Below are positions 34,182 through 42,537 of a stretch of DNA of 64,000 nucleotides, one piece after another. Under the pieces are notes generated by a model that ran no database searches, was not told the origin of the DNA, and saw only the letters and a list, made by a program, of their open reading frames with translations. Source of the DNA: Sporosarcina sp. FSL W8-0480 (GTDB lineage Bacteria > Bacillota > Bacilli > Bacillales_A > Planococcaceae). The number at the start of each line of letters is the position of its first letter. Within the stretch, counting starts at the first letter, position 1. Where the stretch lies: positions 248,001 through 312,000 of the forward strand of contig NZ_CP150166.1 of NCBI RefSeq assembly GCF_037963765.1, given 5' to 3'. The position numbers were made by a program, and so were the translations under genes.

Positions 34182-35126
34182 CTACTTCTCATTAGACCGA
34201 CGCTCATTCAACTGTCGTTTATTCTCCGCAACAAGGCGATCAAAATAGGAGAGTTCGGGTTCTTCTTGTACTTGTTGTTTTGATACAGGCTGCTCCTTCT
34301 TGATTTCCCTTTCTACCTGTTCGCTTGGCTTCGCAGTTTCTCTTCGTTGCATTTCAAGCGTTTGAATAGGAACTTCAACCTTATGACTGGAAATCAATTC
34401 ATCATGAAGTGGTTGTGAAATAGATTCCGGAGTCCGCTTTGATTGGCTCATTGCCACTTCAAGCCTGTCATAACACTTCCTTGCTTCACGCAATTGGGCC
34501 GCATATTCGGGCGAATCCTTAGCCAATGGGATATATGGTTTATTGTAGAAATTGACTTGGAAAAGAGAGTGCTTTTCGTGATCCATCTTAACTAAAAGAG
34601 ATAAAAAATTCACTTTGTCGAGAGCCGTAGGACTGTTAGAGCCCTTTGTTCCCTCAAGAATATCATCTACCTTACCATGGGATATAAAGAATGATGCATT
34701 TTCCACTATTGCAATACCCTCCAGATCCTTCAAAGCAAAGTTCAGAAAACGATAGGGCATCCCTAAATATGGTTTCTGCAAGACCTTCCCATCTTTGTCT
34801 TCCGCAAACCATATGTACAGACGCTGTTTTTCACGGTCAATCGCGACTCTTGTCAATAAATCAGTGGACATAAAAGATGGCATCTTATCGAATTCCGCAA
34901 GGTCACTATTCAAAGAAAGCAAATCTTCCTTTTGTTTTTCCTTCTGACGGCCCTCTACAATTTGTGATTGTCCCAAAACTATGATTCCGATGAAAAATGC
35001 AATAATTGAAAGAATGATGCCCTTGACTGCAAACCCGTCAAAGATAGAAAAAACAAGGAAACAAATCGCAGCTATAGGAATTAAACAACCAAGTCCTGTA
35101 AAAAATCGAGTGGATTGAGTCGAAAT
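34182..35126 (-). CDS. Membrane-anchored protein of unknown function, apparent ATT start
   Basis: 314 residues if initiated at ATT 35126-35124. The frame carries two hydrophobic segments (FFTGLGCLIPIAAICFLVF and GIILSIIAFFIGIIVLG) before the soluble part, but there is no ATG, GTG or TTG in it upstream of TTG 34976, which would remove both helices. A GGGGGGG run ends six bases before the ATT. The cytoplasmic part is charged (GRQKEKQKEDLLSL) and has a C-terminal Glu/Gln-rich tail. No family recognised; a frameshift or sequence error is the alternative. Confidence 0.55.
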   Translation of the reverse strand: MSTQSTRFFTGLGCLIPIAAICFLVFSIFDGFAVKGIILSIIAFFIGIIVLGQSQIVEGRQKEKQKEDLLSLNSDLAEFDKMPSFMSTDLLTRVAIDREKQRLYIWFAEDKDGKVLQKPYLGMPYRFLNFALKDLEGIAIVENASFFISHGKVDDILEGTKGSNSPTALDKVNFLSLLVKMDHEKHSLFQVNFYNKPYIPLAKDSPEYAAQLREARKCYDRLEVAMSQSKRTPESISQPLHDELISSHKVEVPIQTLEMQRRETAKPSEQVEREIKKEQPVSKQQVQEEPELSYFDRLVAENKRQLNERRSNEK

Positions 35127-35232
35127 GACGTTCCCCCCCTTTTTATATAGATGCTTTACTGTCTCTACGGGTCACGCTGACAAAAGTTTCAAATTGGATT
35201 CACCCTCACTTTGGACGCGGCTCTCTATTCAT

Positions 35233-35268
35233 TAAAAAAGCTGCCCAGATGAATTCCTGGACAGCTTG
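35233..35268 (-). terminator. Terminator of the EamA exporter gene
   Basis: Minus strand AAGCTGTCCAG / CTGGGCAGCTT stem and TTTTT. Confidence 0.8.
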
Positions 35269-35273
35269 TTATA

Positions 35274-36251
35274 TCATGCTTCTCTTTCCTGTAGTCTTCC
35301 TTTGAATTTCTCCTTCGGTTCCAATCTCCCTTGCTGCCATCTAATATATATATTATTTGAAACCAACGATAGGATAATGAAAACAGTACCAATATAGTCA
35401 TAGGCAGTGATGCTTGCACCTTGGAAGATTTGAATGAACAACGTCGTAACAGGTACGAAATTCAAAAACAATAAACCGTTTAACGGCGTGATGACACTTA
35501 CACCATAATTCCATCCAACCAAGGCAATAACGCCTGGGAAAATCACCATGAATGCGATATGAGGGCTTGTTATAATAATTGCTTCAGTTGTTGGCACATC
35601 AACATAGCCAATTACAGTCGCACCCAAAACGACTGTTCCAGCAGTCACAGTTCCAAGCAAGCAGCTTAACGTAGAATAACGTAAGGCTGACCAGCCATCA
35701 TTACTGAATCTGCTTCCGCCCATCGTATAAATAACCCATCCAATAACCGCGATAAGTATTAATAAAGATGGAATAATGTCATTTGATGCCGTAAAAAAGG
35801 CACCAAAATCACCTTTCGTTACGACCAACGCTGCCCCTACAAACCCAATGAACACACAAAACATCGTAAATGCATGAGGACGTTGCTTGATGAACAACCA
35901 AGCAATAATGATGGAAATCATCGGCATTAACGATTCCATAATCGATGCTATCATTGTACCGGGATTGCCTAACAAGTCTTGACCCCAGAAAATGAGCAGA
36001 TTATAAACCGTAAAAGCCATCGTTCCGAAGAACCAGAGATATCCTCCTTTTCCTTCAAAGCGAAAAGCTTGTTTACCTTCCTTCCATAATAGCCAAACTA
36101 CTAAAATGATTGTTACGAAACCATAGCGAAAAAGAGTGAAGTAAAACGGGTCTAAATGATGAAACGCATGGTTCGCAACCGGAAACATTGCTCCCCAGGA
36201 TATTGCAGAAATCAAACATAAAATAGCGGCAACCAATACTCTGTTCTTCAA
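35274..36251 (-). CDS. EamA/DMT family transporter
   Basis: 325 residues with ten hydrophobic helices in two EamA repeats (about 8-145 and 160-295). AISWGAMFPVANHAFHHLDPFYFTLFRYGF is the family start; GVIALVGWNYGVSVITPLNGLLFLNFVPV marks the second repeat. Exports amino acids or metabolites; substrate unknown. Divergent from a LysR regulator, its probable controller. Confidence 0.88.
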   Translation of the reverse strand: MKNRVLVAAILCLISAISWGAMFPVANHAFHHLDPFYFTLFRYGFVTIILVVWLLWKEGKQAFRFEGKGGYLWFFGTMAFTVYNLLIFWGQDLLGNPGTMIASIMESLMPMISIIIAWLFIKQRPHAFTMFCVFIGFVGAALVVTKGDFGAFFTASNDIIPSLLILIAVIGWVIYTMGGSRFSNDGWSALRYSTLSCLLGTVTAGTVVLGATVIGYVDVPTTEAIIITSPHIAFMVIFPGVIALVGWNYGVSVITPLNGLLFLNFVPVTTLFIQIFQGASITAYDYIGTVFIILSLVSNNIYIRWQQGRLEPKEKFKGRLQEREA

Positions 36252-36389
36252 TCTAAGATGTCTCCTTCAATTACCTTCTGTATCTTTATTAAATCACAGA
36301 TGTGGTATCTCTCAAAATGAACATTATTGATGCTATCCATCTCTATTAGTGATATCATGAAAGAAGAGATACACGAAAGGGGTCGCCAG

Positions 36390-37268
36390 ATGGAATTCAA
36401 GGATTTAGAGATTTTTCAAATGGTTGCAACCAAAGGGACAATTACCGATGCCGCAAAAGAATTAAGTTACGTACAGTCCAACATCACTTCAAGAATAAAA
36501 AAACTTGAGACAGAAATGAATACAGCTCTTTTCAACCGCCATAACCGCGGAATGACGTTAACACCAGAAGGGAAAAAATTACTTGTATATGCCGAGAAAA
36601 TCCTATCGCTGACAAATGAAATGAAAAAAGTCGTTCAAAGTAAAACTGAGCCTGCAGGTAAACTTGAAATCGGAACGGTTGAGACAGTCATTAGATTACC
36701 AGTTATATTATCTTCCTATAGTAAAAAATATAAAAACGTAGACTTGTCACTTCTGACAGGTGTAACTGAGCAACTTAGAAATGATGTCCTGCATCACCGT
36801 TTGGATGGTGCTTTCGTCACCGAAATTGATCAGCATCCGGAACTCGTTTCACATAATGTTTTCGAGGAAGAACTCGTCTTACTATCGGATAGCTCGAAAA
36901 CGTCGATTGAACAGCTTGTTGAGGAACCGATTCTTTGCTTCAGCGAGGGTTGCGGCTACCGGGCAAGATTGGCAAAATGGTATAAAGATCAAAACATAAC
37001 ACCTAAGAAAATAATGGAGTTCGGGACGTTAGAAACAATATTAGGCAGCGTTTCAATGGGCCTTGGGATTACTTTTGTTCCAAAGTCGGCTGTTGGTCAT
37101 CTTGAAAAGCGAGGACTCGTCCATTGTCACTATTTACCCGAAAAATATAGTAGGGTTAACACGATATTCGTCAGACGAAAGGACGCTTATTTAACGTCGA
37201 CTTTGGAGAGGTTTATCGAAACGTTCGAACAGGTTGATGGGGCACTGCCTTACCCACTTGCATATTGA
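36390..37268 (+). CDS. LysR family transcriptional regulator
   Basis: 292 residues from ATG 36390 (AAAGGGG upstream). N-terminal winged HTH (LEIFQMVATKGTITDAAKEL ... QSNITSRIKKLE) and a periplasmic-binding-like effector domain (VILSSYSKKYKNVDLSLLTG, then SVSMGLGITFVPKSAV). The 138-base gap to the divergent EamA gene contains related GTGGTATCTCT (36302 region) and AGAGATACAC (36366 region) half sites in inverted order that may be its operator. Confidence 0.92.
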   Translation: MEFKDLEIFQMVATKGTITDAAKELSYVQSNITSRIKKLETEMNTALFNRHNRGMTLTPEGKKLLVYAEKILSLTNEMKKVVQSKTEPAGKLEIGTVETVIRLPVILSSYSKKYKNVDLSLLTGVTEQLRNDVLHHRLDGAFVTEIDQHPELVSHNVFEEELVLLSDSSKTSIEQLVEEPILCFSEGCGYRARLAKWYKDQNITPKKIMEFGTLETILGSVSMGLGITFVPKSAVGHLEKRGLVHCHYLPEKYSRVNTIFVRRKDAYLTSTLERFIETFEQVDGALPYPLAY

Positions 37269-37274
37269 CATAGC

Positions 37275-37316
37275 AAAAGCCTAATTTCTCAAGTGCACAT
37301 GAGAAATTAGGCTTTT
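37275..37316. terminator. Bidirectional terminator between LysR and LLM genes
   Basis: Perfect 16-bp stem AAAAGCCTAATTTCTC / GAGAAATTAGGCTTTT. Confidence 0.85.
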
Positions 37317-37333
37317 CAACCATTGCTAAAACA

Positions 37334-38377
37334 TTATTTACTTGTTGCTTTCCTTACTATTGGAGCTACCTTGGTAGCCAATAACTCGATACTCTTCGCC
37401 ACTTTTTCGAACGGTAATCCACCTATATCGACTTGTGCCATGAACCGTTGGTGACCAAATAGCTCGTACTGATGTAGAATTTTCTCAACAATTTGCTCTG
37501 GGCTTCCTACGAACAATGCGGTATTCGGTGCCGTAAGTTGCTCAAATTCCGCAATCGACATCCTTCCAGAAATCATCCCTCGTTGACGGTGTACATTCGA
37601 CCAATAATTTGAATAGTACGGGTAAAATTCCTCTTTGGCTTGTTGAGTCGTATTTGAAATATATCCATGACCTGTGACACCGACTTTAAGCTCTTTTGGA
37701 TGATGTCCAGCCGCTATTCCAGCCTCACGGTAAAGATCCACCAATGGCTTGAATCGTGCAGGGTCACCCCCTAAGATTGCCATTGCCATCCCAACGCCTA
37801 ATTTGCCGGCACGAACCGCACTACTTGGGGTTCCGCCAACACCAACCCATAGTGGCAATTCTTTTTGATAGGGGCGAGGTGCAATTTCCGCATTCCTTAA
37901 TGGCGAACGGAAATGACCATTCCATGTCATCCTCTCGTTTTTGTTAAGCTTTAAAAACAAATCGATGTTCTCCGAGAATAAAGCATCATAATCATTTGTG
38001 TCATATCCGAATAAAGGAAATGATTCAATAAACGCACCCCGACCTGCTATTATTTCTGCACGCCCGTCCGATAGCAAATCCAATGTTGCAAAGTCTTCAA
38101 ATAGACGAACTGGGTCAACCGTGCTTAAAACGGTAGTCGCGCTTGTCAGTTTGATTCGTTTAGTTTGTTGGGCTATGGATGCTAATACAACGGGTGGGGA
38201 GGAAACGGCATAGTCTAATCGATGATGCTCGCCAACACCGAAAATATCCAGTCCAGCCTCATCCGCCAGTCTTGCCGCCTCCATTATCTCCTTCATTCTT
38301 TGTCCTGCGTTTATCGTGTTTCCTGTAATTGGATCCACCATTATATCTGCAAGTGTATAGAGTCCGATTTCAATCAA
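37334..38377 (-). CDS. LLM class flavin-dependent oxidoreductase
   Basis: 347 residues from TTG 38377 (GGAGG eight bases upstream; GTG 38386 overlaps that site). IFGVGEHHRLDYAVSSPPVVLASIA and LFEDFATLDLLSDGRAEIIAGRGAFIESFPLFGYD are LLM motifs of the group distinct from the 33039 gene. FMN or F420 use cannot be told from sequence; FMN is more likely in Bacillales. The upstream operator is nearly identical to that of the CatE/HxlR pair 36 kb away, suggesting a role in quinone or aromatic stress. Confidence 0.88.
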   Translation of the reverse strand: MIEIGLYTLADIMVDPITGNTINAGQRMKEIMEAARLADEAGLDIFGVGEHHRLDYAVSSPPVVLASIAQQTKRIKLTSATTVLSTVDPVRLFEDFATLDLLSDGRAEIIAGRGAFIESFPLFGYDTNDYDALFSENIDLFLKLNKNERMTWNGHFRSPLRNAEIAPRPYQKELPLWVGVGGTPSSAVRAGKLGVGMAMAILGGDPARFKPLVDLYREAGIAAGHHPKELKVGVTGHGYISNTTQQAKEEFYPYYSNYWSNVHRQRGMISGRMSIAEFEQLTAPNTALFVGSPEQIVEKILHQYELFGHQRFMAQVDIGGLPFEKVAKSIELLATKVAPIVRKATSK

Positions 38378-38413
38378 TTTACCCACCTCCTATATCTTCA
38401 CAACCGACTAATT

Positions 38414-38440
38414 GTTAGTTACTTACTTTATGTAAGTTAC
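38414..38440 (-). promoter_or_regulatory. Second copy of the catE-hxlR operator
   Basis: Begins GTTAGTTACTTACTTTATG and ends TAAGTTAC; matches 2531-2557 at 24 of 27 positions. It lies 37 bases before the LLM oxidoreductase start. Confidence 0.7.
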
Positions 38441-38660
38441 TATACATTCAACACTACAGATAGTCAAGTAACTATTTTATAAATAACAATTTAATTATTT
38501 ATTTTTGCTCGTTATACTAAGTAAGTAGGGAGCTGATCGTTTTTGGGAAGTCACACTACCTATACAAGAAGTCACCTAAGATAAAGTCTTGTATAATGTA
38601 GATATATAATCTGAAGACACGTTAATACATGAATTTACCAAGGCTATGAGGAGCAAACGT

Positions 38661-39923
38661 ATGAAATTAAACTTAGCATGGCATCATATGTACCAATCGG
38701 AAGCTACACGGATCATTTTCATCGCCCTGTTGACAGCGATTACTGGCGAATTGAAAGTGATTCCGTTCGCAGGCGAACCATTTCGTTTTGCGCTCGGCGG
38801 AATTGTATTTTTTTTGCTGATTTTAATTTTCCCACCTAAATCGATTTTACGAACGGGTTTTGTCACTTCAATGGTGGTCGTCTTGTTCCGTATTATCGAA
38901 GAACTCCTTCTTGGTGCTGATTTGGCAGAAAGTATTCAAATCCATTTGCCCGTTATTTTATTTTATATCCTGTTTGCAACGGGTTGGCATTTTGTAGGTT
39001 TGGAGAAATTTAAATCGCATCCGCTACAACTTGGTACACTTGCCATTTTGTTTGAAATTATAGCCAATACTGCAGAACACGCCTTACGTAATTGGTGGAC
39101 TGCAAACTACTTCCTTCATCTGAATGAGTGGTCGATTTTAGTCGGGGTAGCATTGCTCCGTAGCTTTTTTACAGTTGGGCTTTATAGTTCCGTCGCTTTA
39201 TCGAAAGAAAAGCAACGTGTCCGTGAAATGTTAGGGATTGGCTCTGAACTGTATGCGGAAATGTTATATTTGCAGAAGTCGATGGATCATATGGAACGGA
39301 TTACTGCATCAAGCTATGACTTGTACCGCAAGTTGCAGCAAGAACACCAGCGCCCGTTAGGCATCCAAGCATTGAAAATTGCGCAAGAGATCCATGAAGT
39401 GAAAAAAGATTCACAGCGAATAGTAGCCGGACTTTCGCAATTGACGAAAAGGGAAAAAATGTCGGTTTTTTCTTTATCGACAGTTATAGAAATGGTTCAA
39501 TCAGCCAATCAAAAATACAGTAAAATGCTTGGCAAGCAGGTGACTTTTCACATTAGACAAACTTTCGACTTCCTGACCGAGCAACAAATACTGCTATTAG
39601 CCATTTTAAATAACCTAGTTGCGAATGCAGTGGAAGCGGTTGAGCATACAGGGTCAATCACTTTGGTAGTAAGTTTAACAGATGGACAAGTCAGTTTTCA
39701 GATCATAGATGATGGGAAAGGTATTTCACCAGAACACGAGTTGCTTATATTCGAACCCGGTTTTACGACAAAATACAGCGATCATGGTGCACAGGCTACT
39801 GGCATTGGATTGTCCCATGTAAAAGCGATTACCGAGTCGCTTGGTGGAAACGTTGAGTTAGTTGCACCAGAAAAGGGAACTCATTTCAAAGTGATGATCC
39901 CGCTTGAAAGGTTACAAAAATGA
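38661..39923 (+). CDS. Sensor histidine kinase, GlnK(YcbA)-like
   Basis: 420 residues from ATG 38661 (GAGGAG upstream). About six hydrophobic helices in the first 175 residues, a short coiled region, the H-box AQEIHEVKKDSQRIVAGLSQL and a Spo0B/CitA-type ATPase domain (NNLVANAVEAVEHTG, DDGKGI, TGIGLSHVKAITESLGG). Partner of the YcbB-domain regulator that follows. In B. subtilis this type of system responds to glutamine; here its likely target is the glutamate/dicarboxylate symporter next door. Confidence 0.85.
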   Translation: MKLNLAWHHMYQSEATRIIFIALLTAITGELKVIPFAGEPFRFALGGIVFFLLILIFPPKSILRTGFVTSMVVVLFRIIEELLLGADLAESIQIHLPVILFYILFATGWHFVGLEKFKSHPLQLGTLAILFEIIANTAEHALRNWWTANYFLHLNEWSILVGVALLRSFFTVGLYSSVALSKEKQRVREMLGIGSELYAEMLYLQKSMDHMERITASSYDLYRKLQQEHQRPLGIQALKIAQEIHEVKKDSQRIVAGLSQLTKREKMSVFSLSTVIEMVQSANQKYSKMLGKQVTFHIRQTFDFLTEQQILLLAILNNLVANAVEAVEHTGSITLVVSLTDGQVSFQIIDDGKGISPEHELLIFEPGFTTKYSDHGAQATGIGLSHVKAITESLGGNVELVAPEKGTHFKVMIPLERLQK

Positions 39924-39936
39924 GGTGTATAAGGTA

Positions 39937-40818
39937 ATGAGGTATTTCATAATTGATGACGATATGGTATCACGTTCCATGTTGAAATCTATTATCGTAG
40001 AACAGCGACTGGGAATAGTCGTTGGTGAATCGGATGGCAGTTTGAAAACACTTGGACAAGTACATACACTATCACCAGATCTTGTTCTAATTGATTTGCT
40101 GATGCCTGAAATGGACGGGATTGAAATGATTCGGCAGTTGAAGGAGCAAGGTTTTCAGGGGCAATTTGTCATGCTGTCCCAAGTCGTCAACAAAGAGATG
40201 GTCGGTGAGGCGTACCAGACTGGCGTAGAGTTTTTCATCCACAAGCCGATCAACCGCATTGAGGTGGAAAACGTATTGCGACAAACTATCGAGAAAATCC
40301 AACTAAAGCAGTCTCTTATGACCATCCGCGATACGCTTTCGTATATCGGCTCTCCTTCCCCGCAAAATATCGGACGCTCCCTTAAGGAAGTCGTGCACTC
40401 AATTTTGCAAGACATGGGAATAGCCGGTGAAAATGGAAGCACAGATATCTTAAATATAATGAAAGTGTTGACAGAGCAGCGAAGCGATGCGGCCCTTCCT
40501 CCGCTCAAGCAGCTCTACGAAATGGTTGCACGTAAAATGGGTGTTGCGGATTCTGAGCTGCCTAAAGAGGTGAAGGCAATGGAGCAACGTATCAGACGGA
40601 CGATAACGGTTGCGATTGAACATTTGGCATCACTTGGTGCAGTGGACTATACAATCCACGAATTTGAGTACTATGCCCCCCGCTTCTTTGATTTCCAGGA
40701 GATTTCTATGCGAATGAAGCAAATACAAAACGACGAGGCGCCAAGTAGGCCAGTAAAAGTCCAGATAAAAAAGTTTTTGCTCATGCTTTACAAAGAAACA
40801 ATTGAACAGCAAAAATAA
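39937..40818 (+). CDS. Response regulator with YcbB domain (GlnL-like)
   Basis: 293 residues from ATG 39937, 13 bases after the kinase stop. Receiver domain with acceptor Asp in LVLIDLLMPEMDG (about 55), Lys in FIHKPINR; then a long C-terminal YcbB/GlnL domain (TLSYIGSPSPQNIGRSLKEVVHSILQDMG... RRTITVAIEHLASLGAVDYT). GlnL of B. subtilis binds TTTTGT-N4-TTTTGT repeats; exactly such repeats stand between this gene and the symporter. Confidence 0.9.
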   Translation: MRYFIIDDDMVSRSMLKSIIVEQRLGIVVGESDGSLKTLGQVHTLSPDLVLIDLLMPEMDGIEMIRQLKEQGFQGQFVMLSQVVNKEMVGEAYQTGVEFFIHKPINRIEVENVLRQTIEKIQLKQSLMTIRDTLSYIGSPSPQNIGRSLKEVVHSILQDMGIAGENGSTDILNIMKVLTEQRSDAALPPLKQLYEMVARKMGVADSELPKEVKAMEQRIRRTITVAIEHLASLGAVDYTIHEFEYYAPRFFDFQEISMRMKQIQNDEAPSRPVKVQIKKFLLMLYKETIEQQK

Positions 40819-40820
40819 TT

Positions 40821-40846
40821 TTTTGTAGGTTTTTGTAGATTCCTGT
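40821..40846 (+). promoter_or_regulatory. GlnL-type direct repeats
   Basis: TTTTGT at 40821, TTTTGT at 40831 and TCCTGT at 40841, each 10 bases apart (one helical turn), followed by AGG/AGA/AGT. Fits the published GlnL target TTTTGT-N4-TTTTGT and precedes gltT. Confidence 0.75.
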
Positions 40847-40876
40847 AGTTTCCCTTTACAATGAGAATACGCTTAC

Positions 40877-40890
40877 AGAAAGCGCTTTCA
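40877..40890 (+). promoter_or_regulatory. cre-like site before gltT
   Basis: AGAAAGCGCTTTCA, a palindrome matching the CcpA-binding cre consensus (TGNAANCGNWNNCA) except for the first base. A TTTACA -35 candidate lies at 40855, so the site would overlap the -10 region, as expected for catabolite repression. Confidence 0.65.
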
Positions 40891-40914
40891 ATTTAGTTGT
40901 AAAGGGGAATTACT

Positions 40915-42204
40915 ATGAAAAAGAAATTTAAAATCTCTTTAGCATATCAAATATTGATAGGTCTTGCTCTCGGTATTACAGTAGGGGCAATCTTCTATGG
41001 CAATCCGAATGTTGAGACTTACTTACAGCCAATCGGCACAATGTTTATAAACATGATTAAAATGATTGTTGTGCCAATCATCATTTCTACATTGATCGTC
41101 GGTGTAGCGGGCACAGGTGATATGAAACAATTAGGTAAACTTGGCGGCAAAACGCTCATTTACTTTGAAATTGTAACGACTATCGCCATTTTGGTTGGAC
41201 TATTTGCTGCTAATATTTTCAAGCCGGGCGTTGGAATTGATATGTCTGTTTTGCAAAAAGGTAGCATCGATAGTTACGTACAAACGACACAAGAGGTCCA
41301 AAACAATGGTTTCATGGACGTATTAGTTAGTATCGTTCCAAGCAACATCGTTGATGCGATGGCAAATGCGAACATGCTATCAATCATTTTCTTCTCCGTC
41401 TTATTCGGTTTAGGTGTTGCTGCTATTGGTGAAAGAGGTAAGCCGGTATTGGCATTTTTCCAAGGCGTTGCGGATGCAATGTTCTTCGTTACGAACCTAA
41501 TTATGAAATTCGCTCCAATCGGGGTGTTTGCACTTATCGGAGTGACTGTTTCAAAGTTCGGCTTAGAATCTCTTATTCCTATGGGTAAATTGATGATTCT
41601 AGTCTATGCAACAATGGCATTCTTCATCGTAGTCGTATTGGGTGGAATTGCAAAAATGGTCGGAGTGAATATTTTCTCCTTCTTGAAACTGCTGAAGGAA
41701 GAATTGATTCTTGCCTATTCAACATCCAGTTCAGAGACGGTATTGCCGAAGGTCATGGAAAAAATGGAGAAATTCGGCGCACCTAAAGATATCGTTTCAT
41801 TCGTCGTACCGACTGGCTACTCGTTCAACTTGGACGGTTCTACTTTGTACCAAGCGCTTGCTGCCATTTTCATTGCGCAAATGTATGGTATTGAGTTAAG
41901 TATTATGGATCAAGTAATGCTCGTCCTTGTATTAATGATCACTTCCAAAGGGATTGCGGGCGTACCTGGCGTATCATTCGTCGTATTGCTTGCAACACTC
42001 GGCACAGTCGGTATTCCGGTTGAAGGATTGGCGTTAATCGTAGGTATCGACCGTCTACTCGATATGGCACGTACAGTCGTCAACGTTGTCGGAAACTCTT
42101 TGTCTACAGTTGTCATTTCAAAATGGGAAGGCCGCTTTGGCGAGGAGCCGAAACAGAAAGATGAAAAACAGCAATTCGTTCCTGCTGAAGAGAATTTGGT
42201 ATAA
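40915..42204 (+). CDS. gltT: Glutamate/dicarboxylate:cation symporter (DAACS family)
   Basis: 429 residues. KISLAYQILIGLALGITVGAIF at the N-terminus, the serine-rich loop YSTSSSETVLPKVMEKMEKFG and the NLDGSTLYQALAAIFIAQ substrate-binding motif identify the GltP/GltT/DctP family. The Arg in ARTVVNVVGNS is the residue that contacts acidic side chains, consistent with glutamate, aspartate or C4-dicarboxylates. Controlled by the preceding GlnK/GlnL-like system and probably CcpA. Confidence 0.92.
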   Translation: MKKKFKISLAYQILIGLALGITVGAIFYGNPNVETYLQPIGTMFINMIKMIVVPIIISTLIVGVAGTGDMKQLGKLGGKTLIYFEIVTTIAILVGLFAANIFKPGVGIDMSVLQKGSIDSYVQTTQEVQNNGFMDVLVSIVPSNIVDAMANANMLSIIFFSVLFGLGVAAIGERGKPVLAFFQGVADAMFFVTNLIMKFAPIGVFALIGVTVSKFGLESLIPMGKLMILVYATMAFFIVVVLGGIAKMVGVNIFSFLKLLKEELILAYSTSSSETVLPKVMEKMEKFGAPKDIVSFVVPTGYSFNLDGSTLYQALAAIFIAQMYGIELSIMDQVMLVLVLMITSKGIAGVPGVSFVVLLATLGTVGIPVEGLALIVGIDRLLDMARTVVNVVGNSLSTVVISKWEGRFGEEPKQKDEKQQFVPAEENLV

Positions 42205-42209
42205 TAATA

Positions 42210-42245
42210 AACACTGTCTGGCGATTTGTCAGGCAGTGTTTTTTT
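42210..42245 (+). terminator. Terminator of gltT
   Basis: AACACTGTCTG / CAGGCAGTGTT stem then TTTTT. Confidence 0.8.
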
Positions 42246-42490
42246 AGTTTATGTACTAAGTCCCTCGACCAATTTTAAGGGACTTTTGTTCAAACCATTC
42301 TTTCACTAATACGACTGACACCATAAAAAGTGGGCCCCTTCAAGTAATAAGAGAGAAAGTTAAACTCTGCACTTCCCCTCCTAAAAGGATAAGATAGGAG
42401 GCGAATCTATCCTCTTTTCTCACATCATTTTTCCTCCCTCTCTACCTATACAACGAATAAGTGGATGTAAAGGTATACACTTTGTTTTCA
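42246..42490. other. Gene-free gap with two small hairpins
   Basis: No coding region found. AAGTCCCT...AGGGACTTTT (42261-42290) looks like a weak extra terminator. Further on, CCTCCTA/TAGGAGG (about 42377-42402) competes with AGGATA/TATCCT; no riboswitch family recognised. Confidence 0.4.
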
Positions 42491-42533
42491 ACACAAGAAA
42501 GGCTATTCGGGAGATGAATAGCCTTTCTTGTGT
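42491..42533 (-). terminator. Terminator of the lipoprotein/two-component operon
   Basis: Perfect 18-bp stem ACACAAGAAAGGCTATTC / GAATAGCCTTTCTTGTGT, overlapping nothing, five bases after the stop. Confidence 0.8.
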
Positions 42534-42537
42534 ATTT

